A DNA stretch of 64,000 bases from NCBI GenBank assembly GCA_964390905.1, contig CAYMLO010000018.1:1-64000 (forward strand), read 5' to 3'. A model generated the notes under the pieces. The model did no database searches. It was not told the origin of the DNA and saw nothing but the letters and a program-made list of their open reading frames with translations. Shown here piece after piece: positions 54,200 to 62,137 of the stretch. Source of the stretch: JAFGLZ01 sp964390905 (lineage in GTDB: Bacteria > Planctomycetota > Phycisphaerae > UBA1845 > JAFGLZ01). Both the position numbers and the translations under genes were made by a program. The first letter of the stretch is position 1. Each line of letters opens with the position of its first letter.

Positions 54200-54562
54200 A
54201 TGCACATCGATCCTGCTGACAAGCGTATCGTCCGATGGGCTGTCGATCGCGGCTTGATCTTTGCGTACGAGCGCAACAACGGTCTGTCCGGGACGCACCT
54301 CAAGTTGCACCTCGGGTTGCTGACGGCCTTCTTCCGGCGAGGCAAGCTCACGCATCTGACCGCAGCGGCGGACGGCCGGCACATCGATCAGCTGATGTGC
54401 GAGCTGACCGAGCTGTTCGGCCTGTGCGCCCAGGCACGAGGGTATCTGGACCAGCAGTCCGCGCCCGTCGAGGGAGGCGAGTCGCTCGGCTCTGCCGAGA
54501 AGACGGGCGGCGGTGAGCTTGCGGGCCCGTCGCACGGGCCGACCTGCCGCTTTCCCGATTGA
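54200..54562 (+). CDS. Hypothetical protein downstream of element B
   Basis: 120 aa from the ATG at 54200 (GGAG site 8 nt upstream). Third-position GC and amino-acid composition look coding (IDPADKRIVRWAVDRGLIFAYERNNGLSGTHLKLHLGLLTAF...). It appears to be a soluble alpha-helical protein with a low-complexity C-terminus. No family recognised. It starts 39 nt after the closing stem of element B, so it may share that transcript. Antisense frames of similar length exist here but have no ribosome site or recognisable domain. Confidence 0.5.
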   Translation: MHIDPADKRIVRWAVDRGLIFAYERNNGLSGTHLKLHLGLLTAFFRRGKLTHLTAAADGRHIDQLMCELTELFGLCAQARGYLDQQSAPVEGGESLGSAEKTGGGELAGPSHGPTCRFPD

Positions 54563-54818
54563 CGCCCGCCTTGTGCTAGGGGCCTCGCCGCACAGAGGGT
54601 CCCCAAGGGGCTTCCTGCCCCGCCCAGTGCCCGCTTTTCCGTTGCTCGGCCCGCCTGCTGGAACCTTCCTCTCCCACGCAGACGCACACCATGCAAAAAA
54701 AGTTCGCCAGCTCTGCGCACTTGATGTCGTTTGGTTCGCCGGGCGGCACCCCAAGTTCTTGTATGTCCGAGGTGTTATCGGACCGGGGGGGCCAAGAAAC
54801 TGGGGATTTTAGACTTGC

Positions 54819-55361
54819 ATGAAGTGGGGCGAAGTGGTAGATTATTCCAAGGATGCCCAAGAAGTGGGAGCCAACTCCTTGGAATCGACCCTTTTCACTG
54901 GGGCCTATGAACACACTATCGACGCCAAAAACCGCATGTCCATTCCGTCCCAGATCCGACACCAGATGGATCCGGAGCGGGACGGGACGCGGTTTTACCT
55001 CGTCCCTGGGGCCCGCCCCGGGACGCTGTCGCTCTTCCCGGAACACGCGTTCCGCCGTCGGCAGCAGAGCTGGCCGAGCCCCGAGATCCCACACGAGGAT
55101 CTGCTCAATTATAGCCAAGTTTTCTTCTCGATGGCTACCCTCTTGGAGGTGGACAAGCAAGGCCGGGTCCTCTTGCCGGACCGGCCTCTGGGACACGTCG
55201 GGATCGGACGCGAAGTGTATATCACTGGTGCGGGCGATCACCTGGACCTGTGGAACAAGGCCGACTACGAGCGGTTCTTCGAGGAGAACTGGTCTCGTTA
55301 TGCCGACTTGCAGCATCGGGCGCGGCGATACTTTTCGGAGGCCCGGCCCGATGATGAGTAG
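54819..55361 (+). CDS. mraZ: Transcriptional regulator MraZ
   Basis: 180 aa (about 30 longer than usual, because of the N-terminus). Two MraZ/AbrB-type beta-barrel units are seen: FTGAYEHTIDAKNRMSIPSQIR (about 26-48) with the invariant D-K-R, and SMATLLEVDKQGRVLLPDRPL (about 103-125). MraZ binds repeats upstream of its own operon and modulates dcw transcription. A TTG at 54879 with a GGGAG site would give a more standard length and may be the true start. First gene of the dcw cluster. Confidence 0.9.
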   Translation: MKWGEVVDYSKDAQEVGANSLESTLFTGAYEHTIDAKNRMSIPSQIRHQMDPERDGTRFYLVPGARPGTLSLFPEHAFRRRQQSWPSPEIPHEDLLNYSQVFFSMATLLEVDKQGRVLLPDRPLGHVGIGREVYITGAGDHLDLWNKADYERFFEENWSRYADLQHRARRYFSEARPDDE

Positions 55362-55942
55362 CAGTGAGACTGAAGGCTTTGAGCGGGACGCAAACGCCAG
55401 GGACGGTGTGGCGTCTCGCTCGAAGCTGAGGATGTCCTGCGGTCCAAGGTAGGGAGTCGAGCGAGGGAACCCGGGATGACACACCGTCGGTGGCCGTCGA
55501 CGGTGTGCCTCTCCCGGGGGACACGTCAAGCGTCAGGACAGACCAACAAGGCAGACGGGCAGGTGCTGACAGCGAGGCGAACGGAGTCGCCATGCTGACG
55601 GCGACGCGGTAAGGCGCGATGCCCGGGGCGCGTGTGAGGAGCAGTAGCGCGGTCGAATTGGCCCTTGGCCGAGTGGAAGCGGGGGCCGACCTCGTGGCGA
55701 GTCGGCTGGGCCGGCACGCCACGTGAAGACCATGGGCCGGGCGAGCTCGTCGTTTCCGGCGGGCGACGTCCTGGCGGGCGTGCGGCTGGCTCCCAGCGTC
55801 CTTGAGCTTGCGGGCGGCATCGAGAGCCAAACCGTGTACCGGGCTAACCGGCGCTACGGAAGGCAATGGTTAGTCCATCCCCGACCGGCCTTGGCGCTCT
55901 GCTGTGTCGCGGGAGACCTCGAGCGTTCGTGGCGGTGGACGC
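55362..55942 (+). other. Structured 580-bp spacer between mraZ and rsmH
   Basis: mraZ and rsmH are normally nearly contiguous; here 580 bp separate them with no convincing gene. A long hairpin lies at 55470-55518 (7-bp outer stem CCCGGGA/TCCCGGG and perfect 10-bp inner stem CACACCGTCG/CGACGGTGTG). A 15-mer TCGAGCGAGGGAACC (55457-55471) is present in element A on the opposite strand (37280-37294). Motifs GGTAAG and GGAGCA...CGAATTGG recall RNase P RNA, but its universally conserved core is missing. Possible ncRNA or long leader of the downstream cluster. Confidence 0.45.
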
Positions 55943-56881
55943 GTGAGTGAGGATGACCCAGGTCATGTCCCGGTGCTGGTGACGCAGGTCCTCGAACTGC
56001 TTGATCCCCAGCCCGGACAGTGTTGGGTCGATGCCACCGTCGGGTTGGGCGGCCACGCGAGAATCCTCGCCGAGCGGCTTGGCGCAGAAGGACGGCTGAT
56101 CGCCATCGACCTGGATGAGGAGAACCTCGCCCTGGCACACAACCGCTTGAGTGAAGCCGCGTGTTCGTGCGAGTGGATCCATGGCAACTTCGGCGAGTTG
56201 GGCGACGTTCTCCGCCGAAGCGGCGCGCAGCAGGTGGACGGCATTCTGGCGGACCTGGGGTTGAGCTCGAACCAGCTGGATGACCCGGATCGGGGGTTCA
56301 GTTTCCTGGGCGACGGCCCCCTCGACATGCGGATCGATCGTCGGATGGAGCAGTCGGCGGTGGAGCTGGTCAACCGGTTGAGCGAGAGGGAGCTGGCGGA
56401 CCTGATCTACGCCAACAGTCAGGAGCGCTTCAGCCGTCGGATCGCCAAGCGGATCTGTCGGGCGCGGCACGGTGCACGCATTCGGTCCACGCGGAAGTTG
56501 GCCGAGGTCGTGGCCTCGGCGATGGAGGTCGATCCCGGTTCGCGGAGAAGCAAGATCCACCCCGCGACGCGGACGTTTCTGGCGTTGCGGATGGCGGTGA
56601 ACGACGAGCTGGGCAACTTGCGGTCGCTGCTGTCCGAGGCGCCCGAGTGGCTGGCACCGGGCGGCCGGATCGGCGTCATCAGCTTCCACAGCGTGGAGGA
56701 CCGAGAAGTCAAGATCGATTTCAGGAAGCGGTCTGGGGAGGGTGTGTATTCGATCGTGAACAAGCGACCGGTGATCGCGGAACCTGACGAGCGAACGGCC
56801 AACCCGCGATCACGCAGCGCCAAGCTACGGGTGGCTGAGCGAACCGATCGGCCGTTGGGGCCTCGTCTGGACACGAGATAG
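55943..56881 (+). CDS. rsmH: 16S rRNA m4C1402 methyltransferase RsmH
   Basis: 312 aa from a GTG at 55943 (the frame reaches a GTG at 55904). The GHVPVLVTQVLELL opening, the SAM-binding motif WVDATVGLGGHARIL, ADLGLSSNQLDDPDRGFSF and the C-terminal ISFHSVEDREVKIDFRK are diagnostic of RsmH/MraW. It N4-methylates C1402 of 16S rRNA in the small subunit. Length is normal. It is followed 99 nt later by the LysM protein gene in the same direction. Confidence 0.95.
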   Translation: MSEDDPGHVPVLVTQVLELLDPQPGQCWVDATVGLGGHARILAERLGAEGRLIAIDLDEENLALAHNRLSEAACSCEWIHGNFGELGDVLRRSGAQQVDGILADLGLSSNQLDDPDRGFSFLGDGPLDMRIDRRMEQSAVELVNRLSERELADLIYANSQERFSRRIAKRICRARHGARIRSTRKLAEVVASAMEVDPGSRRSKIHPATRTFLALRMAVNDELGNLRSLLSEAPEWLAPGGRIGVISFHSVEDREVKIDFRKRSGEGVYSIVNKRPVIAEPDERTANPRSRSAKLRVAERTDRPLGPRLDTR

Positions 56882-56980
56882 TCCCCAGCGGCTTGCGGCG
56901 TCTTGGCCGACACTGACTCGGCACGACCACGGGCGAACCGACGCGATGGAGCGCGTCGGGCCGAGGGCACGGAGGCAGCC

Positions 56981-58186
56981 ATGAAAGACCAGACCGGCAC
57001 CCGGATCGGCCTGCCGGTGGTTCTGGCCTTTGTCATCGTATTCGGCCTGATCCTGACGAGGCACTCGGATCGGTATGAGGTATCGCCGTCTCCGTCGACT
57101 GATCAAGCGAGTGCGGCTGAGGGAACGGACGGTGCGATTGGCAAGGCCTCCTTCAGCGAACCGACCGCACGCGAGTGGGAGCGGCGCTGGCCCACGCCCG
57201 ATCCCTCAGATCGCCCGTCGGATGCCGAGTCCGCAGACATCTCGCCGTCCGCAGAGCGACCCTCGGAGCGCGGATCGGCGGATTCGCATTCAGCGCGGCG
57301 CGACACGGATGAGGCGGCACGAGAGTCGTCCAGCTCGAGGCCCGTTGCCGGGCGCGAGGCCCTGCCCGCGCCACCCGTCGTCGAGATCCCCAAGCCGACC
57401 AGCCCGATGCCAGCATCCCCAGCGCCCGAGCCCAGACCCAAGCTGCCCAAACTTCCTGAAGACATGCCGGACGATGGGATCCGCACCGCCCAGGCTGAGG
57501 GGGGATCGCCGCCCGAGTTGGTTCGAGCGACCTTCCCGCCGGCGCCGCCCAAGCCTCGTGTCTACGTCATCAAGCCGAACGACAACCTGAGCAAGATCTG
57601 CAAGGCCGTCTACGGTACGGCGGATCGCCGGGTGGTTCAGGCGCTGTACGAGGCCAATCGGGACCGGCTCAAGAACAAGAATCGCGTTCTGGTGGGCCAA
57701 CGCCTGTCCCTTCCGCCCTGGCCAGAAACCAGCGCGAGTGAGACGCGGCTGCTTATCCCGCTGAGTCAGCAGGCGGTCAAGCCGTCGGGGCCACCCGGAT
57801 CGATCAAGTTGCCCGTTCAGTCAAACGAGCGAGGCACGAGCGGCCGGGAGACGAGGTCCGGTTCCTCCTCAGCCAAGAGCAAGACGGACAGCGAGCTCAA
57901 GAGGCGCAGCGCGTCGAGTCGGACGCGCTCGTCCAAGACTCAGAGGCGCGGTTCGCGGTATCGTTGGTACCGGGTCAAGCGGAACCAGAGCCTGAGCACG
58001 ATTGCCCGCGATCAGCTCGGCAACGGTCGACGTTGGCATGAGATCTGGAAGCTGAACAAGGGGCGGCTTCGCCGTCCGAACCACCTGCCCGCGGGCACCC
58101 GGATCAAGGTCCCGTTGGCTGTGCCGGCCAGAGGGGCAGCCGTTCTGGCGGCGGAGGGCGCCGATTCCTCGGCGGGTGCCTTATGA
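56981..58186 (+). CDS. LysM-domain membrane protein within the dcw cluster
   Basis: 401 aa. The ATG at 56981 follows GGAGG. One transmembrane segment near the N-terminus (about 9-27, GLPVVLAFVIVFGLILTRH) is followed by a Ser/Pro-rich linker to about 180 and two LysM repeats: about 185-245 (YVIKPNDNLSKICKAVYGTADRRVVQALYEANRDRL...) and about 325-385 (YRVKRNQSLSTIARDQLGNGRRWHEIWKLNKGRL...). LysM binds GlcNAc of peptidoglycan, so this probably tethers the membrane to the wall at division or growth sites. It overlaps the next gene by 4 nt (ATGA). Confidence 0.88.
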   Translation: MKDQTGTRIGLPVVLAFVIVFGLILTRHSDRYEVSPSPSTDQASAAEGTDGAIGKASFSEPTAREWERRWPTPDPSDRPSDAESADISPSAERPSERGSADSHSARRDTDEAARESSSSRPVAGREALPAPPVVEIPKPTSPMPASPAPEPRPKLPKLPEDMPDDGIRTAQAEGGSPPELVRATFPPAPPKPRVYVIKPNDNLSKICKAVYGTADRRVVQALYEANRDRLKNKNRVLVGQRLSLPPWPETSASETRLLIPLSQQAVKPSGPPGSIKLPVQSNERGTSGRETRSGSSSAKSKTDSELKRRSASSRTRSSKTQRRGSRYRWYRVKRNQSLSTIARDQLGNGRRWHEIWKLNKGRLRRPNHLPAGTRIKVPLAVPARGAAVLAAEGADSSAGAL

Positions 58187-58491
58187 CACTACCCCGCACA
58201 GTGGGCCTGGTGCTGATCCTGACGGCGATCGCGAGCGGTGCGGTCTGGATGCGGGTGGAACGAGCGCGAATGGCATATGAGATTCATCGGCTGGCCCATC
58301 AGGAGTTGGAGTTGATCCGGGCGATCGACCAGGCGAACGCGGCCATTGCCCGGCTGCGGACCCCCAAGCGGATTCGGGAGCGGGTCGGTCAGATGCAGCT
58401 CAGCGCAGTGCCGCCGGAGGTCCGAGAGGATCCTCGCTCGGACGATCGGTTGGCGGGGAATGACGTGCTACCTTCCAAGCGGAGACGGTGA
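58183..58491 (+). CDS. ftsL: FtsL-like division protein
   Basis: 102 aa. A short cytoplasmic tail, one transmembrane segment (about 5-23, RTVGLVLILTAIASGAVWM) and a periplasmic helix with heptad-like spacing (YEIHRLAHQELELIRAIDQANAAIARLRT) are what FtsL/FtsL-like proteins show; sequence conservation in this family is always low. Position between the cell-wall genes and ftsI, the ATGA overlap upstream and the 4-nt gap to ftsI support the call. FtsL bridges the FtsQ/FtsB complex and the FtsW/FtsI synthase in bacteria with a canonical divisome. Confidence 0.7.
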   Translation: MTLPRTVGLVLILTAIASGAVWMRVERARMAYEIHRLAHQELELIRAIDQANAAIARLRTPKRIRERVGQMQLSAVPPEVREDPRSDDRLAGNDVLPSKRRR

Positions 58492-58495
58492 ACCG

Positions 58496-60307
58496 ATGCG
58501 GTCGCTACGGCGTCCGGTGTTGGTCAAGGATTTGTCGTGGCTGGTGGTGATCGCCCTGGCCGCGCTGGCGGTGCGCCTGGTGCAAGTCCATCGGCATCGC
58601 CGCGCAGATCTGGTGGCTTGGGCACAGCGGCAGCGGCGGTCCGTCGTTACCATCCCGGCGCGGCGCGGGATGATCACCGACTCCAAGGGACGGGTGATGG
58701 CGACGAGCGTGGAGCGCCCGAGTGTCTTCGCCGACCCGAACGTGATTCCACATCCGACCGTGATGAGTGATCCGAACGTCACTCGCGGCGAGCAGGCCAC
58801 AGGCGATGCGCGCGTCATCAAGGAGTACCAGTCCATTGCCGAGAAGCTCGGGCCGGCGTTGGGACTGGATCCGAAGATCCTGGCCGACGAGCTGCTCTGC
58901 CGGGCGGGGCGCCGTTTCTATTGGGTGAAGCGCCTGGTGACCGATGCCGAAGCCGATGCGGTCAAGGCGTTGAGGCTGCGGGGGGTGGGCATCATCTATG
59001 AGTCCGAGCGTCGGTATCCGATGAACGACCGGTTCGCCCATGGACTGGGGTTCGTGAACCGGCATGGGCGGGCGCTTGCGGGGCTCGAGTTGCGCTACGA
59101 CGGAGACCTGCGCGGACAGGCCGGTGAGCGGACCGTGGTGACCGATGTCCGGCGCCGGGCGATCTTCACGGCCCGGGAGGGGTATCGGCCTCCGAAGGAC
59201 GGCGGCCATCTGGTGCTGACCATTGACGCGGCGATTCAGGGCGCCGCCGAGCGGGAACTGGCTGCGGCCATTCGGCAGTTCCGTGCGCAGTCCGGCTCCG
59301 TGGTCGTGATGGTCCCCAGGACGGGGGAGGTGCTGGCACTTGCCAACGTCCCGACGTTCGACTTGAACGACTACGCGAACTACCCCGAGTCGGCGCGGTG
59401 CAACCTGGCGATCCAGGCACCGGTCGAGCCGGGCAGCACGTTCAAGCCGTTCATTGCGTCCGCGGCGTTGGCGGAGAAGAAGACCTGGCCGGGCGAACCG
59501 ATCTTCTGTCACTATGGGCTTTACCTCGCCGGGCGGCGTCGACTGCACGACCATCATCCCTACGGGACGTTGACGTTCGAGCAGGTTCTGGTCAAGAGCA
59601 GCAACATCGGGATGGCCATTTTGGGTCAGCGTCTGGGCAACGCGCATCTGCACGCGTACGTCAGGCGGTTCGGCTTCGGTCGCCTGACGGGGATTGAGCT
59701 GCCTGGGGAGGACAGTGGGATCGTCTTGCCACTTCGGCGATGGACGAGCTACTCGACGACGTCGCTGCCGATGGGTCAGGAGATCGCCACGACGGCCATC
59801 CAGTTGGCGACGGCGTTCTCGGCGATCGTCAACGACGGGGTTTTGATGCGACCGCGCGTGGTTCGCGGCGTCTTGCGGTCGGACGGAAGCGTGAAGCAGG
59901 ATGGGTCGAACCCGGTTGAGGTCGGACGGGTCTTGAGCCAAACCGTGGCCCGTAAGATCGCCAGGGACATCCTGGTCCGTGTGGTGAAAGAGGGGACGGG
60001 TCGCCGTGCGGCCCTTGCCGAGTATCAGGTGCTCGGCAAGACGGGGACGGCTCAGATCGCGTACAAGAACGGGGGCGGGTACGAGCCGGATGCGTATGTT
60101 TCATCGTTTGTGGGCGCGGCTCCAGCAAGCGATCCACGGGTGCTGGTGTACATGATGGTCAATCGCCCCGTGAAGCGGATCGGCTACTACGGCGGAACGG
60201 TGGCCGCGCCGGCGGTGCGTGAGGTCCTGGCCAAGACGCTGGCGTACTTGGGCGTCCCTCCGACGATCGAATCGGACGGCACGGTCAGGGTTGCGAGTCA
60301 GCGATGA
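58496..60307 (+). CDS. ftsI: Penicillin-binding protein FtsI (transpeptidase, PBP3/PBP2 class)
   Basis: 603 aa. N-terminal transmembrane helix (about 15-30), dimerisation/pedestal region (about 45-240), and a transpeptidase domain with all three active-site motifs: SxxK in EPGSTFKPF (S about 313), SxN in VKSSNIGMAI (about 366) and KTGT in LGKTGTAQIA (about 514). It cross-links septal peptidoglycan using D-Ala-D-Ala donors. No PASTA repeats at the C-terminus. The ATG at 58496 follows GGAGACGG. The presence of a full set of motifs implies active wall synthesis, notable because many planctomycetes were once thought to lack peptidoglycan. Confidence 0.94.
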   Translation: MRSLRRPVLVKDLSWLVVIALAALAVRLVQVHRHRRADLVAWAQRQRRSVVTIPARRGMITDSKGRVMATSVERPSVFADPNVIPHPTVMSDPNVTRGEQATGDARVIKEYQSIAEKLGPALGLDPKILADELLCRAGRRFYWVKRLVTDAEADAVKALRLRGVGIIYESERRYPMNDRFAHGLGFVNRHGRALAGLELRYDGDLRGQAGERTVVTDVRRRAIFTAREGYRPPKDGGHLVLTIDAAIQGAAERELAAAIRQFRAQSGSVVVMVPRTGEVLALANVPTFDLNDYANYPESARCNLAIQAPVEPGSTFKPFIASAALAEKKTWPGEPIFCHYGLYLAGRRRLHDHHPYGTLTFEQVLVKSSNIGMAILGQRLGNAHLHAYVRRFGFGRLTGIELPGEDSGIVLPLRRWTSYSTTSLPMGQEIATTAIQLATAFSAIVNDGVLMRPRVVRGVLRSDGSVKQDGSNPVEVGRVLSQTVARKIARDILVRVVKEGTGRRAALAEYQVLGKTGTAQIAYKNGGGYEPDAYVSSFVGAAPASDPRVLVYMMVNRPVKRIGYYGGTVAAPAVREVLAKTLAYLGVPPTIESDGTVRVASQR

Positions 60308-60544
60308 CGGCAACGTCATCGGCGTGAGGTGAGGAGGATAGCACGCTTGTCTGGATGGATGCGGACAGGCGTTTTGATGTTCCCAGCGTTGCCCGGGGCT
60401 CGTTTGCGTGCGGTGCGCGGGCGGACCCGGGCGGCGGCATATCCTCTGCCGGCCCGACGTCTGGCGGCGTAGTGGGTCGGCGGCGCAAGTGATACAATGA
60501 AAGGCGCGGTCGGCGCGGCCTGGGGGCCGTCGGGATCCGAACGC

Positions 60545-62071
60545 ATGAGCCAAGAGTCCGCCAATCCGAGCCGACCCGCGGTACCGCTGCAGCGGCTGAT
60601 GACCGACGCGCTGGGGCGGTCCGTCGGTGGGGTGCCCGAGGCCGCCGTCAGCGGCCTGGCGGACGATTCCCGGCAAGTGCAACCCGGATGGCTGTTTATC
60701 GCGGTGGCCGGACACGAGACGGACGGGCACCGGTTCGTCCCCGATGCGGTCGCCCGAGGGGCGTCGGCGGTTCTGGTGGATCGTGCGGTCGACCCCGTGG
60801 GCAGCGTGCCGGTTATCCGGGTGCCGGACACCCGGGTGGCCGCGGCGCGACTGGCGGCGGTGTTCTACGGTGTAGCTCGTGCGCAGGCGGAGGGCCGGCT
60901 GCGGGTCGTCGCGGTGACGGGTACGAACGGCAAGAGCACGTTCTGTTACCTGACGCGTTCGGTGGTTGGTGCGGCCGGTCACGCGTGCGCGCTGCTGGGC
61001 ACGGTCGAGTATGACCTGATCGGTCGATCCATCCCTGCGCTCGTGACCACGCCCGGTCCGGTTGCGCTGGCGGCGTACGCGGCGGAGGCGATGACGGCTG
61101 GGGCGGAGGTGATCGTGCTGGAGGCCTCCAGCCACGCGTTGGATCAGCACCGGACCGACGGGTTGGCGGTTGAGGTCGGCGTGTTCACGAATCTGTCGGG
61201 CGACCATCTGGACTATCACGGCAACGAGGCCGATTACCTCAAGGCCAAGAAGCGGCTCTTCGACGGGCTCGGCAACGCGGCGGTGGCCGTGCTGAACGTA
61301 GACGATCCCGCCAGCGAGCGCGTGGCGGCTGCGTGTAAGGCGCGACGCGTGACGTATGGGCTGAACCCACTGGGGGACGTCCATGCGAGGATTGGCGAGA
61401 TCACCGCGGAGGGCAGCCGTTTCGAGTTGATCACCCCGGTCGGGGTTACGGAAGTCGCCACGCCCCTGGTCGGACGTCACAATGTGGTCAACTGCCTGGC
61501 TGCGGCGTCGGCGGGTATGGCGCTGGGGGTTGAGCTGGAGGCGATTCGGGAGGGATTGGCGTCGGTGCAGCGCGTGTCGGGTCGGCTCGAGCGTGTCGCG
61601 CGCGATGGCGCCGTCGGCGATCCGACGGTTCTGGTGGACTACGCCCACACCGATGATGCGCTTCGCAACGTGCTCAGTGCGCTGCAGCCGCTGAAGCGGG
61701 GCCGGTTGATCGTGGTGTTCGGGTGTGGGGGCGACCGGGATCGGACGAAGCGTCCCCGGATGGCTCGGTCGGCAGGAGAGCACGCCGATGAGGTCGTGGT
61801 GACGAGCGACAACCCTCGTACGGAGGAGCCTGAGGTTATCATCGAAGAGATCGTGGCTGGGTTCGAGGCCCGGGATCTGCAGCGCGTGACGATCGAGCCG
61901 GATCGTCGCCAGGCCATCGAACGGGCGATCATCGACGCGGGTCCCGACGACGTCGTTCTGATCGCGGGGAAGGGCCATGAGACGTACCAGGTTTTGGGCC
62001 GCCGGCGCGTGCCGTTCGACGACCGCCAGATCGCGTTGGCGTGCCTTCAGCAGCGCGCGGGAAGCGGATAG
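60545..62071 (+). CDS. murE: UDP-MurNAc-tripeptide synthetase (MurE)
   Basis: 508 aa. N-terminal UDP-binding domain with DDSRQVQPGWLFIAVAG, central ATPase with VTGTNGKST (about 143-151), DHLDYHG and EASSHAL, and C-terminal domain with DNPRTEEP (about 425-432). The DNPR-type motif marks meso-diaminopimelate specificity, so the wall probably contains mDAP. The frame extends to 60497; the ATG at 60545 is preferred. The 237-bp spacer upstream (60308-60544) holds no gene, and a TACAAT near 60490 could be a -10 element. Confidence 0.95.
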   Translation: MSQESANPSRPAVPLQRLMTDALGRSVGGVPEAAVSGLADDSRQVQPGWLFIAVAGHETDGHRFVPDAVARGASAVLVDRAVDPVGSVPVIRVPDTRVAAARLAAVFYGVARAQAEGRLRVVAVTGTNGKSTFCYLTRSVVGAAGHACALLGTVEYDLIGRSIPALVTTPGPVALAAYAAEAMTAGAEVIVLEASSHALDQHRTDGLAVEVGVFTNLSGDHLDYHGNEADYLKAKKRLFDGLGNAAVAVLNVDDPASERVAAACKARRVTYGLNPLGDVHARIGEITAEGSRFELITPVGVTEVATPLVGRHNVVNCLAAASAGMALGVELEAIREGLASVQRVSGRLERVARDGAVGDPTVLVDYAHTDDALRNVLSALQPLKRGRLIVVFGCGGDRDRTKRPRMARSAGEHADEVVVTSDNPRTEEPEVIIEEIVAGFEARDLQRVTIEPDRRQAIERAIIDAGPDDVVLIAGKGHETYQVLGRRRVPFDDRQIALACLQQRAGSG

Positions 62072-62137
62072 GCTCCGTGTGGACGTGTGGCTGCCTGGAC
62101 GGGGCAGGGCGGGTCCTTTGGAAGAGGTCCGGGGAAC

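Noticed and set aside
54576..55529. 317-aa antisense frame across mraZ
   Set aside because: It overlaps mraZ completely and shows no domain.
55362..55942. RNase P RNA between mraZ and rsmH
   Set aside because: Several internal strings resemble RNase P, but the universally conserved GAGGAAAGTCC and ACAGAA core elements are not found, so it is reported only as an observation.
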